Of a DNA stretch of 64,000 nucleotides, positions 14,190 to 24,699 are shown piece after piece; within the stretch, counting starts at the first letter, position 1; each line of letters begins with the position of its first letter. Origin of the DNA: Colletes latitarsis (lineage: Eukaryota > Arthropoda > Insecta > Hymenoptera > Colletidae); NCBI RefSeq assembly GCF_051014445.1, contig NW_027488366.1, positions 21,098,001 through 21,162,000 of the forward strand, in the 5' to 3' direction. The position numbers and the translations under genes were made by a program. Under the pieces are notes generated by a model. The model did not search any database. It was not told the DNA's origin and worked only from the letters and a program-made list of their open reading frames with translations.

Positions 14190-16098
14190 AAAAACCCGGG
14201 ATCTGTTCAACAAGTATGTGAAAAACGCGAAACTGTGAGCCTGATGAGGGCAAATCTTAGACCTAACCCAGACCTAAGATGCGTTATCCTCTAAAATATT
14301 TATCCAGACCAGGTTTCATTGAATGTTTCAGTGTGGTACCACTTTACTACGTGATCCGATCCAGAAATAGCCCAGGATCTAGCCATGAAGTATGAGAAAT
14401 ATGCGATAGTAAGAGCCTGATGAGGGCAAATCCTAGACCTATCCCAGACCTAACTTGCGTTATCCTCTAAAGTATTGTTCGAAACCAGGTTTAATTGACT
14501 GTTTTAGTGTGGTACCACATTACTACGTGATCCAAACCAGAAAAAACCCAGGATCTGTTCAACAAGTATGTGAAAAACGCGAAACCGTGAGCCTGATGAG
14601 GGCAAATCCTAGACGTAACCCAGACCTAACATGCGTTATCCTCTAAAATATTTATCAAGACCAGGTTTAATAGAATGTTTCAGTGTGGTACCACATTACT
14701 ACGTGATCCAAACCAGAAAAAACCCAGGATCCGATCAACAAGTATGTGAAGAATGCGAATGTATGAGTCTGATCAATGAAAATCTCAGGCCTTACCTAGA
14801 CCTAACTTGCGTTGTCCTCTAAAATATTGATGGAAACCAGGTTTCGTTGACTGTTTCAGTGTGGTACCACATTACTATGTGATCCAAACCAGAAAATAAC
14901 CCAGGATCCGTTCAACAAGTATGTGAAGAATGCGAACGTATGATTCTGATGAGTGAAAAAACCAGGCCTGACCTAGACCTAACATGCGTTATCCTCTAAA
15001 ATATTGAGCGAAACCAGGTTTAATGGACTGTTTCAGTGTGGTACCACACTACTACGGGATCCAAACCAGAAAAAACCCAGGATCTGTTCAACAAGTATGT
15101 GAAGAATGCGAAAGTATGATACTGATGAGTGAAAAAACCAGGCCTGACCTAGACCTAACATGCGTTATCCTCTAAAATATTGAGCGAAACCAGGTTTAAT
15201 GGACTGTTTCAGTGTGGTACCACACTACTACGTGATGCAATCCAGAAAAAGCTCAGGATCTAGCCATCAAGTATGAGAAATATGCGAAAGAATGAGCCTG
15301 ATGAGAGCAAATCCCAGACCTATCCCAGACCTAACTTGCGTTATCCTCCAAAATATTGATCGAAACCAGGTTTAATTGACTGTTTTAGTGCGGTACCACA
15401 TTACTACGTGATCCAAACCAGAAAAAACCCGGGATCTGTTCAACAAGTATGTGAAAAACGCGAAACTGTGAGCCTGATGAGGGCAAATCTTAGACCTAAC
15501 CCAGACCTAAGATGCGTTATCCTCTAAAATATTTATCCAGACCAGGTTTCATTGAATGTTTCAGTGTGGTACCACTTTACTACGTGATCCGATCCAGAAA
15601 TAGCCCAGGATCTAGCCATGAAGTATGAGAAATATGCGATAGTAAGAGCCTGATGAGGGCAAATCCTAGACCTATCCCAGACCTAACTTGCGTTATCCTC
15701 TAAAGTATTGTTCGAAACCAGGTTTAATTGACTGTTTTAGTGTGGTACCACATTACTACGTGATCCAAACCAGAAAAAACCCAGGATCTGTTCAACAAGT
15801 ATGTGAAAAACGCGAAACCGTGAGCCTGATGAGGGCAAATCCTAGACGTAACCCAGACCTAACATGCGTTATCCTCTAAAATATTTATCAAGACCAGGTT
15901 TAATAGAATGTTTCAGTGTGGTACCACATTACTACGTGATCCAAACCAGAAAAAACCCAGGATCCGATCAACAAGTATGTGAAGAATGCGAATGTATGAG
16001 TCTGATCAATGAAAATCTCAGGCCTTACCTAGACCTAACTTGCGTTGTCCTCTAAAATATTGATGGAAACCAGGTTTCGTTGACTGTTTCAGTGTGGT
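14190..16098 (+). repeat. Four-monomer block repeated at a seven-monomer offset
   Basis: Bases 14190-14865 and 15423-16098 match with a constant offset of 1233. They share the unusual AACCCGGGATCTG and the two monomers with GTATTGTTCGAAACC and GAAACCGTGAGCC. Three monomers of other variants lie between them. The middle part (about 14870-15060) repeats 13990-14180 at an offset of about 880. Confidence 0.75.
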
Positions 16099-16480
16099 AC
16101 TACGTTACTACGTGATGCAATCCAGAAAAAGCACAGGATCTAGCCATCAAGTATGAGACATATGCGAAAGAATGAGCCTGATGAGAGCAAATCCCAGACC
16201 TAACCTAGACCTAACATGTGTTATCCCCTAAAATATTGAGCGAAACCAGGTTTAATGGACGGTTTCAGTGTGGTACCACACTACTTCGTGATCCAAACCA
16301 GAAAAAACCCAGGATCTGTTCAACAAGTATATGAAAAACGCGAAACTGTGAGCCTGATGAGGGCAAATCTTAGACCTATCCCAGACCAAAGATGCGTTGT
16401 CCTCCAAAATATTTATCCAGACCAGGTTTCATTGATTGTTTCAGTGTGGTACCACTTTACTACGTGATCCAATTCAGAAA
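15840..16480 (+). repeat. 0.64-kb block duplicated at 19891-20531
   Basis: The run CCTAGACGTAACCCAG, TGATCAATGAAAATCTCAGG, GATGCAATCCAGAAAAAGCAC and ATGGACGGTTTCAG occurs in the same order at an offset of 4051 bases (23 monomers). The copies part company at the CAATTCAGAAA position near 16472 and 20523. Confidence 0.75.
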
Positions 16481-19400
16481 TAGCCCAGGATCTAGCCTTG
16501 AAGTATGAGAAATATGCGAAAGTATGAGCCTGATGAGGGCAAATCCGAGACCTAACCCAGACCTAACATGCGTCATCCTCTAAAATATTTATCAAGACCA
16601 GGTCTAATTGAATGTTTCAGTGTGGTACCACATTACTATGTGATCCAAACCAGAAAATAACGCAGGATCTGTTCAACGAGTATGTGAAGTGTGCGAAAGT
16701 ATGAGCCTGATGAGGGCAAATCCCAGACCTATCCCAGACCTAACATGCGTTATCCTCTAAAATATTTATCAAGACCAGGTTTAATTGATTGTTTCAGTGT
16801 GGACCCACATTACTACGTGATCCAAACCAGAAAAAACCCAGGATCCGTTCAACAAGTATGTGAAGAATGCGAAAGTATGAGTCTGATAAGTGAAAATCAC
16901 AGGCCTGCCCTAGACCTAACATGCGTTATCGTCTAAAATATTGAGCGAAACCAGGGTTAATAGACTGTTTCAGTGTGGTACCACACTACTACGTGATCCA
17001 AACCAGAAAAAACCCAGGATCCGTTCAACAAGTATGTGAAGTGTGCGAAAGTATGAGCCTGATGAGAGCAAATCCCAGACCTAACCTAGACCTAACATGA
17101 ATTATTCTCTAAAATATTGGTCGAAACCAGGTTTAATTGACTGTTTCAGTGTGGTCCCACATTACTACGTGACCCAAACCAGAAAAAACCCAGGATCCGT
17201 TCAACAAGTATGTGAAGAATGCGAAAGTATGAGTCTGATGAGTGAAAAAACCAGGCCTGACCTAGACCTAACATGCGTTAAACTCTAAAATATTGAGCGA
17301 AACCAGGTTTAATGGACTGTTTCAGTGTGGTACCACACTACTACGGGATCCAAACCGGAAAAAACCCAGGATCTGTTCAACTAGTATGTGAAAAACGCGA
17401 AAGTATGAGCCTGATGAGGGCAAATCCCAGACCTAACCCAGACCTAACTTGCGTTATCCTCTAAAATATTGATCGAAACCAGGTTTAATCGACTGTTTCA
17501 GTGTGGAACCACATTACTACGTGATCCAAACCAGAAAAAAACCCAGGATCTTGTCAACGAGTATGTGAATTGTGCGAAAGTATGAGTCTGATGAGGGCTA
17601 ATCCCAGACCTATCCCAGACCTAGCTTGCGTTATCCTCTAAAATATTGATCGAAACCAGGTTTAATTGACTGTTTTAGTGTGGTACCACATTACTACGTG
17701 ATCCAAACCAGAAAAAACCCAGGATCCGTTCAACAAGTATGTGAAGAATGCGAATGTATGAGTCTGATCAGTGAAAATCTCAGGCCTTACCAAGACCTAA
17801 CTTGCGTTGTCCTCTAAAATATTTATCCAGACCAGGTTTCATTGAATGTTTCAGTGTGGTACCACCTTACTACGTGATCCAAACCAGAAATAGCCCAGGA
17901 TCTAGCCATGAAGTATGAGAAATATGCGAAAGTATGAGCCTGATGAGGGCAAATCCTAGACCTAACCCAGACCTAACATGCGTTTTCCACTAAAATATTG
18001 ATCGAAACCAGGTTTAATGGACTGTTTCAGTGTGGTACCACATTACTACGTGATACAAACCAGAAAAAACCCAGGATCCGTTCAACAAGTATGTGAAGAA
18101 TGCGAAAGTATGAGTCTGATGAGTGAAAATCCCAGGCCTAACCTAGACCTAACATGCGTTATCCTCAAAAATATTGATCGAAACCTGGTTTAATCGACTG
18201 TTTCAGTTTGGTACCATATTACTATGTTATCCAAACCAGAAAATAACCCAGGATCTGTTCAACGAGAATGTGAAGTGTGCGTAAGTATGAGTCTGATGAG
18301 GGCAAATCCCACACCTATCCCAGACCTAACTTGCGTTATCCTCTAAAATATTGATCGAAACCAGGTTTAATTGACAGTTTCAGTGTGGTCCCACATTACT
18401 ACGTGATGCAAACCAGAAAAAACCCAGGATCTGTTCAACAAGTATGTGAAAAACGCGACAGTATGAGCCTGATGAGGGCAAATCCCAGACCTATCCCAGA
18501 CCTAACTTGCGTTATCCTCTAAAATATTGATCGATACCAGGTTTAATTGACTGTTTCAGTGTGGTACCACATTACTACGTGATCCAATCCAGAAATAGCC
18601 CAGGATCTAGCCATGAAGTATGAGAAATGTGCGAAAGTATGAGTCTGACGTGGGCAAATCTTAGACCTAACCCAGACCTAAGATGCGTTATCCTCTAAAA
18701 TATTTATCCAGACCAGGTTTCATTGAATGTTTCAGTGTGGTACCACTTTACTACGTGATCCAATCCAGAAATAGCCCAGGATCTAGCCATGAAGTATGAG
18801 AAATATGCGATAGTAACAGCCTGATGAGGGCAAATCCTAGACCTATCCCAGACCTAACTTGCGTTATCCTCCAAAATATTGAGCGAAACCAGGTTTAATG
18901 GACTGTTTCAGTGTGGTACCACACTACTACGGGATCCAAACCAGAAAAAACCCAGGATCCGTTCAACAAGTATGTGAAGAATGCGATAGTATGAGTCTGA
19001 TGAGTGAAAATCCCAGGCCTAATCTAGACCTAACATGCGTTATCCTCAAAAATATTGATCGAAACCTGGTTTAATCGACTGTTTCAGTGTGGTACCACAT
19101 TACTACGTGATCCAAACCAGAAAAAACCCAGGATCCGTTCAACAAGTATGTGAAGAATGCGAAAGTATGATTCTGATGAGTGAAAAAACCAGGCCTGACC
19201 TAGACCTAACATGCGTTATCCTCTAAAATATTGAGCGAAACCAGGTTTAATGGACTGTTTCAGTGTGGTACCACACTAGTACGGGATCCAAACCAGAAAA
19301 AACCCAGGATCTGTTCAACAAGTATGTGAAAAACGCGACAGTATGAGCCTGATGAGGGCAAATCCCAGACCTATCCCAGACCTAACTTGCGTTGTCCTCT

Positions 19401-20962
19401 AAAATATTGATGGAAGCCAGGTTTAATTGACTGTTTCAGTGCTGTACTTCATTACTACGTGATGCAATCCAGAAAAAGCTCAGGATCTAGCCATCAAGTA
19501 TGAGAAATATGCGAAAGAATGAGCCTGATGAGAGCAAATCCCAGACCTATCCCAGACCTAACTTGCGTTATCCTCCAAAATATTGATCGAAACCAGGTTT
19601 AATTGACTGTTTTAGTGTGGTACCACATTACTACGTGATCCAAACCAGAAAAAACCAAGGATCTGTTCAACAAGTATGTGAAAAACGCGAAACTGTGAGC
19701 CTGATGAGGGCAAATCTTAGACCTAACCCAGACCTAAGATGCGTTATCCTCTAAAATATTTATCCAGACCAGGTTTCATTGAATGTTTCAGTGTGGTACC
19801 ACTTTACTACGTGATCCAATCCAGAAATAGCCCAGGATCTAGCCATGAAGTATGAGAAATATGCGATAGTAAGAGCCTGATGAGGGCAAATCCTAGACGT
19901 AACCCAGACCTAACATGCGTTATCCTCTAAAATATTTATCAAGACCAGGTTTAATAGAATGTTTCAGTGTGGTACCACATTACTACGTGATCCAAACCAG
20001 AAAAAACCCAGGATCTGTTCAACAAGTATGTGAAGAATGCGAATGTATGAGTCTGATCAATGAAAATCTCAGGCCTTACCTAGACCTAACTTGCGTTGTC
20101 CTCTAAAATATTGATGGAAACCAGGTTTCGTTGACTGTTTCAGTGTGGTACTACGTTACTACGTGATGCAATCCAGAAAAAGCACAGGATCTAGCCATCA
20201 AGTATGAGACATATGCGAAAGAATGAGCCTGATGAGAGCAAATCCCAGACCTAACCTAGACCTAACATGTGTTATCCTCTAAAATATTGAGCGAAACCAG
20301 GTTTAATGGACGGTTTCAGTGTGGTACCACACTACTTCGTGATCCAAACCAGAAAAAACCCAGGATCTGTTCAACAAGTATATGAAAAACGCGAAACTGT
20401 GAGCCTGATGAGGGCAAATCTTAGACCTATCCCAGACCAAAGATGCGTTGTCCTCTAAAATATTTATCCAGACCAGGTTTCATTGAATGTTTCAGTGTGG
20501 TACCACTTTACTACGTGATCCAATTCAGAAAATAACCCAGGATCTGTTCAACGAGTATGTGAAGTGTGCGAAAGTATGAGTCTGATGAGGTCAAATCCCA
20601 GACCAATCCCAGACTTAACTTGCGTTATCCTCTAAAATATTGATCGAAACCAGGTTTAATCGACTGTTTCAGTGTGGTACCACATTACTACGTGATCCAA
20701 ACGAGAAAAAACCCAGGATCAGTTCAACAAGTATAAGAAGAATGCGAAAGTATGAGTCTGATGAGTGAAAATCCCAGGGCTAACCTAGACCTAACATGCG
20801 TTATCCTCTAAAATATTGATCCAAACCAGGTTTAATGGACTGTTTCAGTGTGGTACCACATTACTACGTGATACAAACCAGAAAAAACCCAGGATCCGTT
20901 CAACAAGTATGTGAGGAATGCGAATGTATGAGTCTGATGAGTGAAAATCCCAGGCCTTACCT

Positions 20963-20968
20963 AGACCT

Positions 20969-20971
<3 letters not shown>
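20963..20971 (+). other. Target-site duplication, left copy (AGACCTAAC)
   Basis: The bases AGACCTAAC immediately before the poly(T) are repeated right after the other end of the element at 25565-25573. If the first two T bases belong to the target, the duplication is 11 bases (AGACCTAACTT). Direct flanking duplications of this kind are left by target-primed reverse transcription. Confidence 0.85.

Positions 20972-21001
<30 letters not shown>
20972..21001 (-). other. Poly(A) tail of the retrotransposon
   Basis: Thirty consecutive T on the plus strand form the 3' poly(A) of the minus-strand element. Up to two of these T may belong to the satellite target. No AATAAA-type signal is seen in the 35 bases upstream of the tail. 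The run is unbroken, which suggests a fairly young insertion, because long A tracts decay or shorten with time (inference). Confidence 0.9.
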
Positions 21002-21002
<1 letters not shown>

Positions 21003-21027
21003 TCGTGGGGAAAATCTTCGAAAGACT

Positions 21028-21059
21028 CCCTCCCACCTCCTTGGGGAGAGGTGGGAGGG
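21028..21059 (-). other. 12-bp perfect stem-loop near the element 3' end
   Basis: CCCTCCCACCTC (21028-21039) and GAGGTGGGAGGG (21048-21059) pair perfectly around an 8-base loop, 26 bases from the poly(A). In several non-LTR retrotransposons 3' RNA structure is recognised by the reverse transcriptase. That role here is inference. Confidence 0.6.
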
Positions 21060-21072
21060 GTGTGTGGGATTC

Positions 21073-21100
21073 CCCGCGCCCGTACAACGACAGGCGCGGG
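21073..21100 (-). other. 8-bp GC-rich stem-loop in the 3' UTR
   Basis: CCCGCGCC (21073-21080) pairs with GGCGCGGG (21093-21100) around a 12-base loop, just upstream (in element sense) of the longer hairpin at 21028-21059. It may be part of the same 3' RNA fold. Confidence 0.45.
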
Positions 21101-21517
21101 ACCTACCCACTAAAAACCCCACGGTGACCCTTCGGCACGCTTTGGGAGGATACCGGGAATCGCTCGAAGCATTCTTCCGCTATCCTCCCCGTGCCCGCGC
21201 TTTCGCGCCCATCCCCCGGGGGGACAATCGGTCCCCCCAGTAGACACACTGCCTCGTAGCGGCGGGACGGGGCCACTCCATCCCGCCGCTATCCGTCCCG
21301 GGGCCGCGTTTAGTGGCGGCTGCGAGCCCCAACTCGCAACCGCCCGCGACCCCGTTTCCACCCCTCGGCGGCCGGGCGTTCATGGCCGCACCAGACCGCC
21401 GAGGGTGCCTCCCCTTGCGTCGGACCGGAAGGGGGAGGCACTCCTACCCCCAACCGGTCCGACCCGGGGCCGCCTGGCGGGAGGAGGGTCCCCTCAGGAA
21501 CCCCCTCCCAGCCTAGG

Positions 21518-21822
21518 TCATCCGCCACGCCGAGGCGGCCGCCCGCGACGCCTCGCGACCGGGCGACGACCTCGGGCCACCGCACGAGCGCGCGCTTCAG
21601 CACGCCGCTGAAGCTCGCGCTCCCTCCCCGCGGCCTCCTTCTGCAACATTACGTTCTCGCAGAAGGAGGCCACGGCCCTCCACTTCTCCTCGCTGCCGAG
21701 CATGGCGCGCACCACGCCCGGCAGCGAGACATCCCGCCCGACGACGCCGACCAGGACACGGCGCTCCCCCTCCCACGCGGGGCATACCTCCAGGGTATGA
21801 TCCGCCGTGTCCTGCTCGTGTC
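21518..21822 (-). pseudogene. Displaced C-terminus of ORF2 after frame break
   Basis: In this frame the sequence encodes DTADHTLEVCPAW, followed by a helical, charged tail and a stop at 21518-21520. It supplies the His and last Cys (HTLEVC, H-x4-C) that complete the C-terminal zinc knuckle. The first two Cys (CHC, codons at 21834-21823) are in the main ORF2 frame. The two halves differ by one frame step, and the break lies in about 21811-21822. A single-base deletion in this copy explains it most simply; a sequencing or assembly error is the alternative. The undamaged ORF2 would therefore have run to about 21518, roughly 1060 residues, a usual length for this clade. No function beyond that of the ORF2 C-terminus is implied. 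Confidence 0.8.
21633..21670 (-). other. 12-bp inverted repeat in the ORF2 C-terminal region
   Basis: GCCTCCTTCTGC (21633-21644) and GCAGAAGGAGGC (21659-21670) are perfect inverted copies with a 14-base loop. They lie in the part encoding FCENVMLQKEAA of the displaced ORF2 C-terminus. Chance in GC-rich coding sequence is possible. Confidence 0.4.
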
Positions 21823-24699
21823 GCAGTGGCAGCAACGCGCCGTCGGCTCCTTCCCTATCCGGCACAGGTATCTTCCGAAGCTGCCATGCCCGGAAAATAC
21901 CTGTGCCATCCGGTAGGTGAGGCTGCCATGGCCTCTGTCCAGCCACTCCTGCAGGAGTGGCCGAACCGCCCCGACAGTCCGGTGCCCCGCGGTTGGCAGA
22001 GCCAGCCGCTCCTCCCACGCGAGCAACACGGACTGCCGGGCCTGGCGCTTCAAATCGCCCCAAGCAGGTTCCTGCCCGCCCGGGACCGCCCCCACCCCCG
22101 CGCGACGGTCGACGCGGTGCCGGTACATCACCGCGTGCGACCGCGCGAGCAGGTCCATGGGCGGCATCCCCGCTAGAACCGTCGCCGCCTCATGTGACAT
22201 GGTCCGATACCCGCGGACGACCCTGAGCGCCATGCGCCTCTGCACCCGACGCAGCATAGTCATGCCGCGCCGGGAGGCAGCCAGGTCGTCCGCCCAGACG
22301 GGGGCCCCGTATAGGGCCACCGACTGGACCATTGCCACATAGAGGCGACGAACTCGGCCCGCCGGGCCCCCCAGGTTGGGCAGGATCCGGCCCAGAGCCG
22401 CAACCATCCTTTCCAACCGGGGGACCAGGCAGCGGAAATGCTCCTCGAAACGCCAGTGGCTATCGAGGATCAGCCCTAGATACCTGATCTGGGGCTTCAC
22501 CTCGATGTCAGCCCCACCCACCCGGATCAGAGGGGGTGGCGGATCCTGCCGAGGTGAATGAAACGCAATCACCTCGGTCTTATGGACCGCCACCGTCATC
22601 CCCATCCCCCTGATCCGGTCGACGACGCGTTGCGACCCCTCCTCCGCGCGACGCATGGCCCTCCCCCAGTGCACCCCGACGGCCAGCACCAGTGTGTCAT
22701 CCGCATAACACACCGTGCTGACGCCGTCGGGGAGGCCGGCCCGCAACACCGAGTCGTACGCGATGTTCCACAGGAGTGGCCCGAGGACCGACCCCTGCGG
22801 AACACCGCAGTACACCTCCCTCCGCATATCACCATCCCGGCCCGGATACTCGATCCACCTGCCGCGGAGATAATCCCCGACGTCCGCCCTGAGACAAGGG
22901 GGGACTCGATGATATTCGAGTCCCCTCCTGATCTCTTCCCAGGGGAGGGTGTTAAAGGCATTGGCAATATCCAAGGATATTGCCAATGCCACCCCTCCCC
23001 GGGAGACGGCCGCCTCGGAGAGGGCCGTCACACGACCTATCGCGTCGATAGTCGATCGGCCCCCCCGGAAACCGAACTGGCAGTCGGCCAGACCGGGATC
23101 GCCCCGCGACAGGTGCTCGACGAGGCGGGCAGCAATCACACACTCGAAGAGCTTGCCCACCTCGTCGAGGAGACAGATGGGCCGGTTTGCGGATGGAGAC
23201 TCCGCGGGCCGACCCTCCTTCCGGAGGAGGACCATCCTCGCCACCTTCCAACTGGGGGGGAATCGCCCGTCCCTCAGGCAGCGGTCGAACAACCGCCTGA
23301 GGTCGGCCCCAAGGACGCCCTGGGTCAAGACCCAAACCCGGCCGGGCACACCATCCGGACCCGGGGCCGTGTTACGAACCCCGAGCCGTCTGATGGCCGC
23401 TGCCAGCTCCTCCTGCGTGACCCCCAGCTCGGCCGTCCACTCCACTGGGACAGCCGCCGCCGCCGGAGGACGCGGTCCCCTCTCCCCAATTGGGAAGAGT
23501 GTATTGACCACGTCCTCCAGCAGCCGGGGGTCAAGACCCTCGGTGACGGGGGGCGCCCACGGGCGGAGCTTATTCAGCACCACCTTATATGGGCGCCCCC
23601 ATGGATTGTCATCAAGGGTCTGGAGGAGCTCCTTCCATGCCCGGGTCTTGGCCCGTTTGATGGCGACCTGCAGAGCAACCCGCGCCACGCGGTATGCTCC
23701 ATACAGGTCATCAGCTGCCCTCGCTCGCGCCACGCCGTCGCCTGTACGTTGACGACGGCGCGCGCGGGTGTACTGGCGTCGGGCGCGGACAGTCGCGACT
23801 CGCAACTCCGCGATCGCGTCCGACCACCAGTACACCGCCCGGCGAGGAGAAGCCCGCCCGACCCGAGGCATCGCCGCGTCGCAAATACCCGCGACCAATG
23901 CTCCGAGCCGGGCGACCTCCTCCTCTATGCTCGGCAACTCGGCCGCTCCCTGCGGCCAAGTTGCAGCGAGGGCAGCTGCCATCAGGGCGTCCTTGTCCAG
24001 GCGCCGAAGCGCCCAGCGGCGTGGTGGGGTGCCACGCAGGCGGCCGTGTCGGGATGCACTCGCGGCGGCAGAGACCTCCATCCGGATGTACCGGTGATCG
24101 GAGAGTGTCTCTGCCCCCGCGACCACGTGCCAACCCGACACCATGCGCACGGCGTTGGGGGTCGCGAATCCAACATCCACGATGGACCCCCCATATCGCC
24201 GCACGCATGTGTGCTCCGACCCCCGGTTCAATACCCGGAGGTCGAGCCCCGCCGCCCAATCGCCCAGGATCCCGCCGCGAACGGAGGTCCTGGGGGATCC
24301 CCAAGCCACCGACTTGGCATTAAAATCCCCCAGGACCAGCACCGGCCGAGCCGCGTAGCGCTGCACGCATGCCGCGACCTCGGCCAAGTACAGCTCGAAC
24401 GCAGCGTGACCGCTACGGGGCGAAATGTAGCACCCCACCACAGCGACTCCCCCCCAGTCCACGGCGACGAATCCCCGACCGCGCTCCAACAAGGAGAACG
24501 GCGGGGACCCGTCGCCCCCTCCCCATACCGTCGCCACCAAGCCGTCCGCGTCGCCCACCCAATGAGGGTGATCAGGGACGCGGTACGGCTCGGTGGCGAC
24601 CGCCAGGCCAACCCCCCACTCCGCGAGGACTTGGGACATCAAGTCCTGTGCCGCGCGGCAGTGGTTGAGGTTGGCCTGGAGGAGGAGGCGGGGCGGCAT
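21649..24699 (-). CDS. ORF2 endonuclease-reverse transcriptase (C-terminus frameshifted)
   Basis: Pol-like protein of a non-LTR retrotransposon. It nicks the target DNA and copies the element RNA from the nick. The readable frame is 1016 codons. Residues 1 to about 220 form an APE-type endonuclease: N10/N12 region, E37 in ATEPYR, GDFN at 124-127, and SDH at 200-202. The reverse transcriptase follows in about 430-720: NRPICLLDEVGK, FGFRGGRSTIDAI, motif A LDIANAFN (D577), PQGSVLGPLLWN, and YADD at 665-668. All catalytic motifs look intact. A C-terminal zinc knuckle begins at C956-C959, but a one-base frame break follows, so the last 50 or so residues of this frame are spurious. The ATG start overlaps the ORF1 stop as TAATG, which supports this start and suggests coupled translation. 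Motif style points to the R1/TRAS/SART clade. The host site preference is unknown. Confidence 0.9.
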   Translation of the reverse strand: MPPRLLLQANLNHCRAAQDLMSQVLAEWGVGLAVATEPYRVPDHPHWVGDADGLVATVWGGGDGSPPFSLLERGRGFVAVDWGGVAVVGCYISPRSGHAAFELYLAEVAACVQRYAARPVLVLGDFNAKSVAWGSPRTSVRGGILGDWAAGLDLRVLNRGSEHTCVRRYGGSIVDVGFATPNAVRMVSGWHVVAGAETLSDHRYIRMEVSAAASASRHGRLRGTPPRRWALRRLDKDALMAAALAATWPQGAAELPSIEEEVARLGALVAGICDAAMPRVGRASPRRAVYWWSDAIAELRVATVRARRQYTRARRRQRTGDGVARARAADDLYGAYRVARVALQVAIKRAKTRAWKELLQTLDDNPWGRPYKVVLNKLRPWAPPVTEGLDPRLLEDVVNTLFPIGERGPRPPAAAAVPVEWTAELGVTQEELAAAIRRLGVRNTAPGPDGVPGRVWVLTQGVLGADLRRLFDRCLRDGRFPPSWKVARMVLLRKEGRPAESPSANRPICLLDEVGKLFECVIAARLVEHLSRGDPGLADCQFGFRGGRSTIDAIGRVTALSEAAVSRGGVALAISLDIANAFNTLPWEEIRRGLEYHRVPPCLRADVGDYLRGRWIEYPGRDGDMRREVYCGVPQGSVLGPLLWNIAYDSVLRAGLPDGVSTVCYADDTLVLAVGVHWGRAMRRAEEGSQRVVDRIRGMGMTVAVHKTEVIAFHSPRQDPPPPLIRVGGADIEVKPQIRYLGLILDSHWRFEEHFRCLVPRLERMVAALGRILPNLGGPAGRVRRLYVAMVQSVALYGAPVWADDLAASRRGMTMLRRVQRRMALRVVRGYRTMSHEAATVLAGMPPMDLLARSHAVMYRHRVDRRAGVGAVPGGQEPAWGDLKRQARQSVLLAWEERLALPTAGHRTVGAVRPLLQEWLDRGHGSLTYRMAQVFSGHGSFGRYLCRIGKEPTARCCHCDTSRTRRIIPWRYAPRGRGSAVSWSASSGGMSRCRAWCAPCSAARRSGGPWPPSART
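22957..22990 (-). other. Perfect 34-bp inverted repeat over RT motif A
   Basis: GGCATTGGCAATATCC (22957-22972) and its exact complement GGATATTGCCAATGCC (22975-22990) are separated by AA. The repeat encodes the reverse transcriptase motif A region ALAISLDIANA, including the predicted catalytic D577. A second inverted repeat, GGGGACTCGA / TCGAGTCCCC (22900-22909 and 22916-22925), lies 31 bases away on the 3' side in element sense. Confidence 0.7.

Larger units (their letters stand above)
1..20971. repeat. Satellite array, left arm (about 176-bp monomer, mosaic)
   Basis: Continuous head-to-tail tandem repeat. The landmark TGCGTTATCC recurs at about every 176 bases (for example 196 and 372). 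Every monomer has the same order of blocks: TGCGTTATCC, an AT-rich step, AAACCAGGTTT, TGTGGTACCACA, ACTACGTGATCC, a variable middle, then CCCAGACCTA repeats. The middle part comes in distinct variants: one with TAGCCATGAAGTATGAG, one with GTTCAACAAGTATGTGAAAAACGCG, one with GTATGTGAAGAATGCG and one with CGAGTATGTGAAGTGTGCG. Variants are interspersed without one dominant higher-order period, though blocks of 2-7 monomers are copied locally (listed separately). Reading frames of 63 or more codons appear because some monomers lack stops in one frame. They follow the monomer, with no gene-like boundaries. No gene is seen in this stretch. Confidence 0.97.
21002..21517 (-). other. 3' untranslated region of the retrotransposon
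   Basis: About 0.5 kb of GC-rich sequence between the likely original ORF2 stop (21518-21520) and the poly(A). Overlapping open frames on both strands here are what GC-rich sequence gives by chance, and none shows a recognisable domain. Two perfect hairpins lie close to the tail (see separate entries). Confidence 0.75.

Noticed and set aside
1..20971. CRISPR array, because of the regular repeats.
   Set aside because: The period is about 176 bp with no unique spacers; the whole unit repeats, there are no cas genes, and the context is eukaryotic.
21110..21611. Short open frames on both strands in the retrotransposon 3' region.
   Set aside because: They overlap one another in several frames, have GC-driven composition and carry no motif; they are better explained as 3' untranslated sequence.
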